Part shown: positions 33,117 to 41,995 of the stretch, in pieces
Numbering within the stretch: position 1 is the stretch's first letter
Layout: every line of letters begins with the position of its first letter
DNA from: Bradyrhizobium lablabi
GTDB lineage: Bacteria > Pseudomonadota > Alphaproteobacteria > Rhizobiales > Xanthobacteraceae
NCBI RefSeq assembly: GCF_018129385.1
Contig: NZ_JAFCLN010000019.1
Coordinates: 1 to 64,000, forward strand
Direction of reading: 5' to 3'
Length of the DNA: 64,000 nt
Position numbers and translations under genes: made by a program
The notes under the pieces: model-generated
Databases searched by the model: none
What the model saw: the letters and a program-made list of their open reading frames with translations, nothing else
Told to the model about the DNA's origin: nothing

Positions 33117-35720
33117 TCACGCCCGCTCCACAAAACTATCCACCACCTTCTTCTCGCCGGCCTTTTCGAAGGCGATGGTGAGCTTGTTGCCGTCGATCCT
33201 GACGACATGGCCGTAGCCGAATTTCTGGTGGAATACGCGGTCGTCCAGCGAGAATTCCGACACGGTGCCGGTGGATTTGGCCACCAGCTCGCCCTCGATC
33301 ACGACAGGGCCGCGCTTGTTGCGGGAGAAGCCGCCGGATGAATAGGACGACTGTCCCTCGTCAAAGCCGCCTCTAGCCTGGCCCCCGCCGCCCCGGTTTC
33401 GGTTGCGATTGGCCTGGGCACGCTGCCAGCCCGGCGTGGAGTAGCTGGAGCCGAAGGATTCGACATTGTCGAAGCGGGAAGGGCCGTAGCCGCCGCTGCC
33501 GCCCCAGCCGGAGCCGCCTTTGGATTCCGTGATCTCGACATTGTGCGCCGGCAATTCGTCGAGGAAGCGCGAAGGAATCGTGGTCGACCAGGTGCCGTGG
33601 ATGCGCCGGTTGGTCGCAAAGTAGATTTTTGCGCGGCGGCGCGCGCGGGTCAGGCCGACATGGGCGAGGCGGCGTTCTTCCTCGAGGCCGGCGCGGCCCT
33701 GTTCGTCGAGGGTGCGCTGGCTCGGAAACAGGCCTTCCTCCCAGCCGGGCAGGAACACGTTGTCGAATTCCAGTCCCTTGGCCGAATGCAGCGTCATCAG
33801 CGACACCGCCTCTTCCTCGGCGGTGCCCTCGCGATCCATCACCAGCGCGATGTGCTCGAGAAAACCTTGCAGGTTCTCGAACTCCTCCATCGAGCGGATC
33901 AGTTCCTTCAGGTTGTCCAGCCGGCCGGCGGCGTCCGCAGAGCGATCCTTCTGCCACATCTCGGTGTAGCCGCTCTCGTCCAGCACGATTTCCGCAAGCT
34001 CGGTGTGCGCGGTGACCTCGCGCTGGGCGCGCCAGCGGTCGAATTGCAACACGAGGTCGCGCAAGGCGCCGCGCGCTTTCGGCTTCAGCTCGTCGGTTTC
34101 GACCACCGCGCGCGCTGCCTCGAACAGCGGAATGCGGCGCTTGCGGGCGTGGTCATGCAGGAGCTGCACGGTGGCATCGCCCAGCCCGCGCTTGGGCACG
34201 TTGATGATGCGCTCGAAGGCGAGATCGTCGGCGGGCGAATTGATGGTGCGCAGGTAAGCCAGCGCGTCGCGGATTTCGGCGCGCTCATAGAAGCGCGGAC
34301 CGCCGATCACGCGATAGGGCAGGCCGAGCGTGACAAAACGGTCTTCGAATTCACGCATCTGGAACGAGGCGCGCACGAGGATCGCCACCTCGTTGAGGTT
34401 TTCCTTGGCGCGCTGTAGCTCCTCGATCTCCTCGCCGATGGCGCGGGCTTCTTCCTCGGAATCCCAGGAGCCGGTGACGGTGACCTTTTCGCCGTCCTCG
34501 TCCTCGGTGCGCAGCGTCTTGCCGAGCCGGCCCTCATTGTAGGCGATCAGATGCGAGGCGGCGGCGAGGATGTGGCCGGTCGAGCGGTAGTTGCGCTCGA
34601 GGCGGATGACCTTTGCGCCGGGGAAATCGTGCTCGAAGCGCAGGATGTTGTCGACCTCGGCGCCGCGCCAGCCATAGATCGACTGATCGTCGTCGCCGAC
34701 GCAGCAGATGTTTTTGAGGGGCGAGGAGGGCGCCGCAGCACTCCTCTCCCTCCCCCCGTCCTTTACGGGGTCGAGACGAGCGGAGCTCGCTCTTAGAGGG
34801 TCGGGGTGAGGGGCTCTCTCCGCGGGCGCGATTCGTGGAGAGTCCCCCTCACCCGGATTGCTTTGCAATCCGACCTCTCCCCGCAAGCGGGGAGAGGTGG
34901 AGTTCGACGGCATCTGCGACAGCAGCCGCAGCCACAGATACTGCGCGACATTGGTGTCCTGATATTCGTCCACCAGGATGAACTTGAAGCGGTTCTGATA
35001 CTGCCGCAGCACGTCGGCGTGCTCGCGGAAGATGCGGATGTTCTCGAGCAACAGATCGCCGAAATCGGCGGCGTTCAGAATCTTCAGCCGCTCCTGATAG
35101 CTCGCATAGAGCTTTCCACCCTTGCCGTTGGCGAAAACAGCAGCTTCGCCCGCCGGCACCTGCGATGGGGTCAGCCCGCGGTTTTTCCAGCCGTCGATCA
35201 GCCCGGCCAGCATCCGCGCCGGCCAGCGCTTGTCGTCGATGTTCTCGGCCTGCAAAAGCTGCTTCAGCAGCCGAACCTGGTCGTCGACATCGAGCACGGT
35301 GAAATTGGACTTGAGCTGCGCCATCTCGGCATGGAAGCGCAGGATACGGCCGCCGATGGAATGGAAGGTGCCGAGCCACGGCATGCCCTCCACGGCCTGG
35401 CCGAGCATCTGGCCGAGCCGCAGCTTCATCTCGCGCGCGGCCTTGTTGGTGAAGGTCACGGACAGGATTTCATGCGGCCGCGCGCGGCCCTGGCTCAGGA
35501 TATGGGCGATGCGCGTGGTCAGCACGCGCGTCTTGCCGGTGCCGGCGCCAGCCAGCACCAGCACGGGGCCGTCGAGCGTCTCGACCGCTTCACGCTGTTC
35601 CGGATTGAGGCCGTTCAGGTACTGCGGCGCGGCCGAGGCGCGGGCACGCGCGGCAATCCCGCCCGGCGAGGGCTGGTGCTCCGGCACACTCTGAAACGGC
35701 AATTTGCTCGGCTCTGTCAT
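33117..35720 (-). CDS. uvrD: ATP-dependent DNA helicase UvrD/PcrA with in-frame repeat insertion
   Basis: UvrD is an SF1A 3'-5' helicase of nucleotide excision and mismatch repair. The 867-residue protein has Walker A AGAGTGKTRVL (Gly61-Thr64), motif II VDEYQDTN, motif III GDDDQSIYGWRGAEVDN, RLERNYRS, LMTLHSAKGLEFDNVF and VGLTRARR. A Gly/Ser/Asn-rich linker leads to a C-terminal Tudor-like piece (DRVFHQKFGYGHVV). About 55 extra residues (roughly 274-328), encoded by a palindromic repeat, lie between motif II and motif III. ATG 35720 (MTEPSKLPF) is the preferred start. A long reading frame and intact motifs argue that the gene is functional. Confidence 0.94.
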   Translation of the reverse strand: MTEPSKLPFQSVPEHQPSPGGIAARARASAAPQYLNGLNPEQREAVETLDGPVLVLAGAGTGKTRVLTTRIAHILSQGRARPHEILSVTFTNKAAREMKLRLGQMLGQAVEGMPWLGTFHSIGGRILRFHAEMAQLKSNFTVLDVDDQVRLLKQLLQAENIDDKRWPARMLAGLIDGWKNRGLTPSQVPAGEAAVFANGKGGKLYASYQERLKILNAADFGDLLLENIRIFREHADVLRQYQNRFKFILVDEYQDTNVAQYLWLRLLSQMPSNSTSPRLRGEVGLQSNPGEGDSPRIAPAERAPHPDPLRASSARLDPVKDGGRERSAAAPSSPLKNICCVGDDDQSIYGWRGAEVDNILRFEHDFPGAKVIRLERNYRSTGHILAAASHLIAYNEGRLGKTLRTEDEDGEKVTVTGSWDSEEEARAIGEEIEELQRAKENLNEVAILVRASFQMREFEDRFVTLGLPYRVIGGPRFYERAEIRDALAYLRTINSPADDLAFERIINVPKRGLGDATVQLLHDHARKRRIPLFEAARAVVETDELKPKARGALRDLVLQFDRWRAQREVTAHTELAEIVLDESGYTEMWQKDRSADAAGRLDNLKELIRSMEEFENLQGFLEHIALVMDREGTAEEEAVSLMTLHSAKGLEFDNVFLPGWEEGLFPSQRTLDEQGRAGLEEERRLAHVGLTRARRRAKIYFATNRRIHGTWSTTIPSRFLDELPAHNVEITESKGGSGWGGSGGYGPSRFDNVESFGSSYSTPGWQRAQANRNRNRGGGGQARGGFDEGQSSYSSGGFSRNKRGPVVIEGELVAKSTGTVSEFSLDDRVFHQKFGYGHVVRIDGNKLTIAFEKAGEKKVVDSFVERA
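34738..34900. repeat. Palindromic repeat element inserted in frame in uvrD
   Basis: The stretch holds nested inverted repeats: CCTCTCCCCGCAAGCGGGGAG, GGATTGCTTTGCAATCC, and CTCTCCGCGGGCGCGATTCG near the centre. It ends CTCCTCTCCCTCCCCCCGTC. Read on the coding strand it gives STSPRLRGEVGLQSNPGEGD and later HPDPLRASSARLDPVKDGG, phrases I recall as typical translations of this Bradyrhizobium repeat in overcalled genes. Here the frame stays open across it. Confidence 0.85.
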
Positions 35721-35994
35721 CTGCGAATCGTCTCGTCCCCACGATGGCACCGCAGGGTGGTGAAGGGGAGCCTTCTTAGCAGGGATTATTGGCCATATAG
35801 GGCCTGATCGGCTGATTTGACAGGTTTTATCGCGCTGCTTTTGGCGGCCCGTTTGGCCTTGTCCTCGGCCGGATTCGTTCCCTTCTCAGGACAAATTTTC
35901 GCTGATCTCAAGCCAGGAACTTCCATTTCCGGGGCGGATTGTTCCTCCAGTCGCGGCGCTCGGCGCCGAACAGAAGAGACAGAGAGGACTTGCC

Positions 35995-36168
35995 ATGTTG
36001 AGCTGGGTCGTAACGTTTCTGGTCATTGCGCTGATCGCCGGCGTATTGGGCTTTGGCGGCATCGCCGGTGCGTCCGTCGAAATCGCCAAGGCGATCTTCT
36101 TCATCGCCATCATCCTGTTCCTGATCTCGGCGGTGGTAGGCGTCGTTCGTGGACGGTCAAACGTCTAG
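35995..36168 (+). CDS. DUF1328 small membrane protein
   Basis: ATG 35995 opens a 57-residue protein, MLSWVVTFLVIALIAGVLGF..., with two membrane segments around a short GIAGASVEIAKA loop and a basic end (VVGVVRGRSNV). This is the DUF1328/YtjA pattern, an inner-membrane family of unknown function often linked to general stress. GAGAGG upstream is an acceptable ribosome site. It is shorter than common gene-calling limits. A palindromic repeat follows 16 bp after the stop. Confidence 0.88.
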   Translation: MLSWVVTFLVIALIAGVLGFGGIAGASVEIAKAIFFIAIILFLISAVVGVVRGRSNV

Positions 36169-36183
36169 CGGGCCTCATATTGG

Positions 36184-36257
36184 CGCATGATCTCCGCGCA
36201 AACGCTTCGCGTTTGTCGCAGGGAAAACCGGTACCCACTTTTCCGGATCATGCGCGA
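36184..36257. repeat. Palindromic repeat, GCGCATGATC...GATCATGCGC family
   Basis: GCGCATGATC at 36184-36193 is the reverse complement of GATCATGCGC near 36246-36255, and CGCAAACGC/GCGTTTGTCGC pairs inside. With ACCGGTACCCACTTTTCCGG it matches a well-known rhizobial intergenic repeat type (recalled). It lies between the DUF1328 gene and the end of the thioesterase gene. Confidence 0.8.
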
Positions 36258-36782
36258 CTACTTCGAGGGCATCGCCACCTTGCGGCCGATGCCCTCGGGG
36301 CGCGGCAGGCCCGCGTGTGAACTAACCACATCGCGAACACGGGCCTGAATATCCAGCGGAAACGGCGCGACCTTGCGCGCATTCATGTCGATATGCAGCG
36401 TCATATTTTCCGAAGTGGCTGAGATCCACCCCTCGGTGGCGTGACGCAATTCCTCAAACGTGTGAATGCGCTTTTCATCCGAGGCGAGCAGATAGACGGT
36501 GACCTGCACGGGGTCGCCGAGATGGATTTCTCTGACATAGCGCACATGGCATTCGGCGGTGAAACTCGAGCCGTGACGCGCCTTCATGTAGGCCGGCCCC
36601 ATCCCGAGCTGTAGCCACATTTCGTCGATCGCGCGGTCCATCATGACGTTGTAATAGGCCATGTTGAGATGGCCGTTATAGTCGATCCAGCCGGGCTCGA
36701 TCTGCATTACGGACGAGCGGAATGGCACCGGCGGCAGTGGCATATCCCGGAGGCTGACATTGGCGGCGTTCGCGCTCGTCAT
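36258..36782 (-). CDS. 4-hydroxybenzoyl-CoA thioesterase-like protein (hotdog fold)
   Basis: The 174-residue protein has the hotdog-fold thioesterase signature IDYNGHLNMAYYNVMMDRA, with Asp and Asn/His at the start of the central helix as in 4HBT enzymes. Beta strands follow (AECHVRYVREIHLGDPVQV, RIHTFEELRH). It likely hydrolyses an acyl-CoA, perhaps in a fatty-acid or carnitine-linked route; the substrate cannot be read from the context. ATG 36782 is chosen because the residues before it (MAKVIWGVKRSDRR) have no family match. Confidence 0.85.
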   Translation of the reverse strand: MTSANAANVSLRDMPLPPVPFRSSVMQIEPGWIDYNGHLNMAYYNVMMDRAIDEMWLQLGMGPAYMKARHGSSFTAECHVRYVREIHLGDPVQVTVYLLASDEKRIHTFEELRHATEGWISATSENMTLHIDMNARKVAPFPLDIQARVRDVVSSHAGLPRPEGIGRKVAMPSK

Positions 36783-36865
36783 CGGTCCATCTCGTCTGCG
36801 ATCTGATCTCTTGACCCCCCATATAACCTTTGCCACGGTCCGCTCAAAGCCGGGAGGAATTTTGC

Positions 36866-38284
36866 GTGGCGATGACGATAACGAACAATCCGGTGCGGCC
36901 GGAACCGCAGGCGGTCAAGGGCGCGATCGACGCGCTGGCAGCGCGATTCGGCAACCGGCTGGTCACCTCGCAGGCGGTGCGCGAGCAGCACGGCCATACC
37001 ACCACGTGGCTGCCGACGCAGCCGCCGGACGCTGTGGTGATGGCGCAGGAAACCGCCGACATCCAGGACGTGGTGCGGATCTGCGCAAAGCATCGCGTGC
37101 CCGTGATCGCCTTCGGCACCGGCACCTCGCTGGAGGGGCAGGTCAACGCGCCGGCCGGCGGCATCTGCATCGACCTGCGCGACATGAACCGCATCCTCGA
37201 AGTGCATGCCGAGGATCTGGATTGCGTGATCCAGCCCGGCGTCACCCGCAAGGCGCTCAACGAGCATCTGCGCGACCAGGGATTGTTCTTCCCGATCGAT
37301 CCCGGCGCTGATGCCTCGCTCGGCGGCATGACCTCGACGCGCGCGTCCGGCACCAATGCGGTGCGCTACGGCACCATGCGCGACAATGTGCTGGCGCTCA
37401 AAGTGGTGCGCGGCGATGGCGAGATCATCACGACAGGCACCCGCGCGAAAAAGTCTTCCGCCGGATACGACCTGACGCATCTGTTCGTCGGTGCCGAGGG
37501 CACGCTCGGCATCATCTCCGAGCTTACCATCAAGCTGCGCGGCATTCCCGACACGATCGCGGCCGCGGCCTGCTCGTTCGAGACCGTGCGCGGCGCCTGC
37601 CAGGCCACTATTCTGGCGATCCAGACCGGCATTCCCGTCGCGCGCATCGAGCTGCTCAACGCGGCGCAAGTCAAATGCTGCAACTCCTATTCAAAACTGT
37701 CGCTGCCGGAAACGCCGCTGCTGCTGCTGGAATTCCACGGCAGCCAGGCCGAGGTCGCCGAGCAGTCCAAAAATTTCGGCGAGATCGCCAAGGAATGCGG
37801 CGGCGGCGATTTCACCTGGACCACCAAGCCGGAAGACCGCACAAAACTCTGGCAGGCGCGGCACGATGCCTATTGGTCGGTGAAGGCGTTGCGTCCCGGC
37901 GCCGGTGTGGTCGCTACCGACGTGTGCGTGCCGATCTCGCGGCTGGCCGATTGCGTCGCCGAGACGGAAGAGGATCTGAAGCGCCTCAATTTGCTCTCGC
38001 CGATCGTCGGCCATGTCGGCGACGGCAATTTCCATTGCTCATTGATCTGCGACGTCGACGACGCGGACGAGATGGCGCGCGGCGAGGAATTCATGCATCG
38101 CCTGGTCGAGCGCGCGCAGGCGATGGACGGCACCTGCACCGGTGAGCACGGCATCGGCCAGGGCAAGCAGAAATACCTCAAGGCCGAGCTCGGCCCGGAG
38201 GCGATCGACGCCATGCGCGCGCTGAAGGCGGCGCTCGACCCGCAGAACATTTTCAATCCCGGCAAGATCGTGCCGGCGGCGTAG
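36866..38284 (+). CDS. FAD-linked oxidase, D-lactate/glycolate dehydrogenase type
   Basis: The 472-residue VAO-family flavoprotein has the FAD-binding segment FGTGTSLEGQVNAPAGG, PGADASLGGMTSTRASGTNA and GAEGTLGIISELTIKL, and the C-terminal substrate/metal residues HVGDGNFH and TGEHGIGQGKQKYL. This order is that of LDHD/GlcD enzymes, which oxidise D-2-hydroxy acids and pass electrons to the respiratory chain or an electron-transfer partner. GTG 36866 is selected because GGGAGGA lies 7 bases before it; ATG 36872 would lie too far from that site. No GlcE/GlcF partners follow. Confidence 0.9.
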   Translation: MAMTITNNPVRPEPQAVKGAIDALAARFGNRLVTSQAVREQHGHTTTWLPTQPPDAVVMAQETADIQDVVRICAKHRVPVIAFGTGTSLEGQVNAPAGGICIDLRDMNRILEVHAEDLDCVIQPGVTRKALNEHLRDQGLFFPIDPGADASLGGMTSTRASGTNAVRYGTMRDNVLALKVVRGDGEIITTGTRAKKSSAGYDLTHLFVGAEGTLGIISELTIKLRGIPDTIAAAACSFETVRGACQATILAIQTGIPVARIELLNAAQVKCCNSYSKLSLPETPLLLLEFHGSQAEVAEQSKNFGEIAKECGGGDFTWTTKPEDRTKLWQARHDAYWSVKALRPGAGVVATDVCVPISRLADCVAETEEDLKRLNLLSPIVGHVGDGNFHCSLICDVDDADEMARGEEFMHRLVERAQAMDGTCTGEHGIGQGKQKYLKAELGPEAIDAMRALKAALDPQNIFNPGKIVPAA

Positions 38285-38317
38285 CATCCCGCCGTCCTCG
38301 CTCCGCCCACATCGCGT

Positions 38318-38342
38318 GGAACTTTTGCCCTCTTTCTGCGTC
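38318..38342 (+). promoter_or_regulatory. Candidate EcfG-type promoter for the LTXXQ gene
   Basis: GGAAC (38318-38322), a 16-bp spacer and CGTC (38339-38342) match the alphaproteobacterial general-stress promoter GGAAC-N16/17-CGTT except at the last base. It lies about 47 bp before ATG 38389. This is a motif match only. Confidence 0.3.
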
Positions 38343-38388
38343 ATCACTCCCGCTGCAATGTGAGCGGCGTGACCGCAGGGAGGGTGCC

Positions 38389-39747
38389 ATGGTTCGGCGC
38401 GCGTTGGGAATTGCGGTTCTTGCTCTCCTGGTGGCGCTGGCTGGTGATGCCATTGCCAAGGGCGGCGGAGGCCGCGGCGGCGGTCACGGCCACGGCGGCG
38501 GACATGGCCACGGTTTTCACCGCGGACACGGCGGCGGTCATCACTTTGGCGGACATCGCGGACATCGCGGCGGATTTGCGCGCCACTCGGTCGGACGCGC
38601 TCACTTCGGACGCGCGCATTTCGGCGGCCCGCGCTTTGCGGCACGTCACCAGAATTTTGGCCAGATGCGCCACGCCGCGCTCGCGCCGAGGCAGGCTCGC
38701 CATGCGATGAATTTGCTGTCCCGTCCCGGCGCTCTGCGCAATGGCAGGATCCTGAGCAATCCGGCGGCGCGCACGCAGATCGCAGCCGCCGCTGCGCTCG
38801 CCGGCTGGCATGGCGGCGCGATCGGCAATGGCTGGTGGCGCCACGGCAATGGCGGATATGGCTGGGTCGGCCCGCTGTTCTGGCCGTTCGCCTACAACGA
38901 CATTTATGACTATGCCATCTGGGACGACGGCATCGGCTTCTGGGGCTATGGCTACGGCGACATCTATGCCGGAATCTTCCCGCCCTACGGTTATGACGAT
39001 CTCGCGGGCTATTTCCCGCAGCGGAAGTGGGATCGCCGGCGTGGCCGGCCGGTGGCGATCGGCCAGATGTGCGGCAACGACAGCCGTACGGTTGCCGGGA
39101 TGCCGGTCGATCAGATCGCAGATGCGGTCCAGCCCACCGAGCCGCAGCTCGCCGCGCTTTCCGAACTCGGTCAGGCCTCGCTCACGGCCGCGCAAAACAT
39201 CCGCATTGCCTGTCCGTCCCAGGCGATGCTGACCGCGCCGGGAAGGCTTGCGCTCATGCAGCAGCGGGTCGAGGCGATGATCTCGGCGACGGCTCTGATC
39301 CAGCCGCGTCTCGAGAGATTCTACGGCCTGCTCGATGACGAGCAGAAGGCGCGGCTCAACGGGCTCGCCGAAAGCCAGCGCAAGGCATCGTCGGCGCCCG
39401 GCGATGCCGGATCGGTGACGCAAAGCTGTAGCGCGCCCGGACCCGCAGCCCTGCAATGGCCGACCAGCGAGATCGAGGCCAGGATTCATCCGAACGACAC
39501 CCAGAAGGCCACGTTACAGGTGCTACAGGACACCAGCGCTCGCGCCTCCGAGGCATTGCAGGCGGCGTGCCAGGCGGCCGGCCAGACGCTCACCCCGCCC
39601 GCGCGCATGGCCGCCGCCGCAAAACGGCTCGATGCCATGTTGCAGGCGGTCAAGCAGGTGCGCGCCGCGCTCGAGGATTTTTACGCAACGCTGAGCGACG
39701 AGCAGCGGGCGGCATTCGAGGCGATCGGGCCGGCACGGCCGGCATAG
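38389..39747 (+). CDS. His/Gly-rich periplasmic protein with two LTXXQ (Spy/CpxP-like) domains
   Basis: The 452-residue protein has a signal peptide (LALLVALAGDAIAKG) and then about 60 residues of Gly/His repeats (GGHGHGGGHGHGFHRGHGGG), which could bind metal. A Trp/Tyr/Gly-rich middle (YGYGDIYAGIFPPYGYDD) follows. The C-terminal half contains two related helical domains, each ending in an LTXXQ-type box: FYGLLDDEQKARLNGL and FYATLSDEQRAAFEAIG. LTXXQ proteins such as Spy and CpxP act as envelope chaperones. The tandem copy and His-rich head are unusual for that family. ATG 38389 follows a GGGAGG ribosome site. Confidence 0.8.
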   Translation: MVRRALGIAVLALLVALAGDAIAKGGGGRGGGHGHGGGHGHGFHRGHGGGHHFGGHRGHRGGFARHSVGRAHFGRAHFGGPRFAARHQNFGQMRHAALAPRQARHAMNLLSRPGALRNGRILSNPAARTQIAAAAALAGWHGGAIGNGWWRHGNGGYGWVGPLFWPFAYNDIYDYAIWDDGIGFWGYGYGDIYAGIFPPYGYDDLAGYFPQRKWDRRRGRPVAIGQMCGNDSRTVAGMPVDQIADAVQPTEPQLAALSELGQASLTAAQNIRIACPSQAMLTAPGRLALMQQRVEAMISATALIQPRLERFYGLLDDEQKARLNGLAESQRKASSAPGDAGSVTQSCSAPGPAALQWPTSEIEARIHPNDTQKATLQVLQDTSARASEALQAACQAAGQTLTPPARMAAAAKRLDAMLQAVKQVRAALEDFYATLSDEQRAAFEAIGPARPA

Positions 39748-39833
39748 CGAGGTGGTGCAGGAATCTGCTGTCCTGCCGGTTCACAATTTGGATCGGCGCC
39801 GTTTATGCTTGCAGCAATTTTGGGGCAGGGCGT

Positions 39834-40217
39834 ATGTGGCGTTTCAGCAAGGGCAAGCCCAGGGAAGTCTGGGACGAACCGATCGGGGAGGCGATCGGCG
39901 ATATCGAGGCGGCCAAGAAGATCCGCGTCATCTGCCGTGCGGCCACCGACAGCGCGCACCGGGTCGCAGATGCCGCGGGCCGCGATGGCAAGACGATCAA
40001 GCACGACATCGAGCGCTACGAGCGCGCCGCCAGGGCGGCGATGGAAATCGCCATCAAAGTCTCCGACGAGCTGATGCGCGATGCGGCGGTTCGCCAGATC
40101 ATCGAGCTGTGCATGACCGCGAACGATGAGAAGACGGCGCGGCCGCTGCTGCGCGCGATCCGGACCGGTTCGATCCGGGAAGATGTGCTGAAAAACCATC
40201 CCTCGCTGAAGGAATGA
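39834..40217 (+). CDS. Conserved helical protein, unknown function
   Basis: The 127-residue protein (MWRFSKGKPREVWDEPIGEA) is predicted mostly helical and charged, with RAARAAMEIAIKVSDELMRD, a run of coiled-coil-like heptads, and a C-terminal LLRAIRTGSIREDVLKNHPS. No catalytic motif or membrane segment is seen. GGGGCAGGG lies before ATG 39834. It is convergent with the SulP gene 22 bp on. I do not recognise a family beyond hypothetical rhizobial proteins. Confidence 0.7.
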   Translation: MWRFSKGKPREVWDEPIGEAIGDIEAAKKIRVICRAATDSAHRVADAAGRDGKTIKHDIERYERAARAAMEIAIKVSDELMRDAAVRQIIELCMTANDEKTARPLLRAIRTGSIREDVLKNHPSLKE

Positions 40218-40239
40218 TGCGACCGGATCATGGTTCGGT

Positions 40240-41916
40240 TCAGGCCAGCGCGCGGATAGCCTGGTCGACGCTGCGATAGACCCGTTCTCTCGGCAGGACA
40301 TCGTAAAGCCGAAACCGCTCGAATGCTTCCTGCGCTCGCGTCGATTCGAGCCGGGCCACCGCGACGGTGACGCCGGCGGCGTCGATTTCCCTGAAGAGAT
40401 CGAGCAGGACTTGCGCGGCCGTAAAGTCGATTTCCAGAATGCCGCTGGCTTCCAGCACCAGCAGCTTTGGCTTTGTCGTTGCATGCTTGAGCAGTTGCTG
40501 CACATCGGTGCGAAAATTCTCGGCATTGAGGAAGGTCAGCGGCGCCTGTAGTCCGACCACCGCGATGCGGGGATCCTGCTCGCCGGCCGTCTGCCCGCCG
40601 GCGGGCCACCAGATGGTGGTGCCGGACACATGCTCGAACGGCACCAGCCTCGCCCGCGTGTTGCTCCAGATGCCGTGCAGCAGCGACAGCGCGATGCCGA
40701 CGGCGACGCCCTGTTCGATCGGCAGCACAATGATCCCGGCGGCGGTGGCGACGATCAGCCAGAATTCGAGGATCGATTGCCGGAACACCGTCACGATCTG
40801 CCCGAAGCGGATGATCCGGATCGCCACGAACAGCAGCACGCCGCCAAGCGCCGCATCGGGAACATGGCGCAGCAGCGTGGCGCCGAACGCCAGCAGCGCC
40901 AGCACGATCGCGGCCGCGATCAGGCTCGATAGCTGCGTGCGTCCACCGGTCTCGGACACGATGCCGGTCCGCGGCGGGCTGGCATCGACTGGAAACGCGC
41001 CGAACAGGCCGGCCAGCACGTTACCGGCACCGGCGCCGAGAAAATCGCGGTCGACATCGGCAGGCTTTTCGGGATCGGAGGGAAACGACCGCGTCGTCGC
41101 CGCGGTTTGCACCATCACCACGATGGCGATCAGCAGCGCCAGCGGCACCAGCTTGGCCCAGCGCTCCGGCGCGATATCGGGAAATGTCGGCGTCGGCAGC
41201 GACGCCGGGACGGCGCCGATCACATGGACGCCCTTGCTTTCGAGATTGACGGAAATCACGGCCAACGTGGCAACCACCAGCCCGATCAGCGCACCTGGAA
41301 TTTTGGCACTGATCATCTCCGAAGCCGCCACCACCGCCAGTACGCCGAGCCCGATGCCGATGGTGTAGGGATTCGCCTCGCCAAGATGCCGCGCGAGCGT
41401 TGCAAGGCGATCGAGCATCGGTCCGCCCGGCGCAGGCAGCCCGAGCACGCCGGGCAGTTGCGACACCAGGATGTGCACGGAAATGCCGGCGAGAAAGCCG
41501 ACGGTCACCGGCGTCGACAGCAGGTTGGCGATCCAGCCCAGGCGCAACAGGCTGCTCGCAATCAGGATCACGCCGACCATCAGCGACAGCGCCAACGCGA
41601 GCGCCTGATAGTCCGCCGAGCCGCTAGCTGCCATCAACAGCAGGCCGCCGGCAAAGATCGGCGTGATGGTAGAGTCGGCGCCGCAGGACAGAAAGCGGTT
41701 GGCGCCGAACATCGCAAAGCCGACCGAGCCCGCGATGAAGGCGAAAAATCCGATCTGCGGCGAGAAACCGCCGAGCCGTGCGGTCGCCATCTGCTCGGGA
41801 ATGGCGATCGCGGCGAGCGTCAGGCCCGCGATCAAATCGCCGGGCAGATAGCTCAGACGAAAGGAACTTAGCGAACCAAAGATTGGCCACTGGCTTTCCG
41901 GCCTTGCTTGTGCCAT
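40240..41916 (-). CDS. SulP-family anion transporter with STAS domain
   Basis: The 558-residue inner-membrane protein has the SulP start LPGDLIAGLTLAAIAIPEQM, about ten to twelve membrane segments, and the inner motif GADSTITPIFAGGLL. A cytoplasmic STAS domain covers residues 440-555 (VVGLQAPLTFLNAENFRTD, LVLEASGILEIDFTAAQVL). Bacterial members carry sulfate, bicarbonate or dicarboxylates; the anion here is unknown. ATG 41916 (MAQARPESQWPIFGSL) is taken; the upstream 70-codon extension does not look coding. Confidence 0.9.
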   Translation of the reverse strand: MAQARPESQWPIFGSLSSFRLSYLPGDLIAGLTLAAIAIPEQMATARLGGFSPQIGFFAFIAGSVGFAMFGANRFLSCGADSTITPIFAGGLLLMAASGSADYQALALALSLMVGVILIASSLLRLGWIANLLSTPVTVGFLAGISVHILVSQLPGVLGLPAPGGPMLDRLATLARHLGEANPYTIGIGLGVLAVVAASEMISAKIPGALIGLVVATLAVISVNLESKGVHVIGAVPASLPTPTFPDIAPERWAKLVPLALLIAIVVMVQTAATTRSFPSDPEKPADVDRDFLGAGAGNVLAGLFGAFPVDASPPRTGIVSETGGRTQLSSLIAAAIVLALLAFGATLLRHVPDAALGGVLLFVAIRIIRFGQIVTVFRQSILEFWLIVATAAGIIVLPIEQGVAVGIALSLLHGIWSNTRARLVPFEHVSGTTIWWPAGGQTAGEQDPRIAVVGLQAPLTFLNAENFRTDVQQLLKHATTKPKLLVLEASGILEIDFTAAQVLLDLFREIDAAGVTVAVARLESTRAQEAFERFRLYDVLPRERVYRSVDQAIRALA

Positions 41917-41995
41917 CGGTTCAATCGCTCCCGCTATTGTTTTGTTGAAAATATCCCAGCATCGGCAGAAAAATCCAGCGATGTGCCGGGCAGCC

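Noticed and set aside
35916..35943. GGAAC...GTT before the DUF1328 gene as an EcfG promoter
   Set aside because: The spacer is 20 bp before GTT, about two bases longer than the known arrangement.
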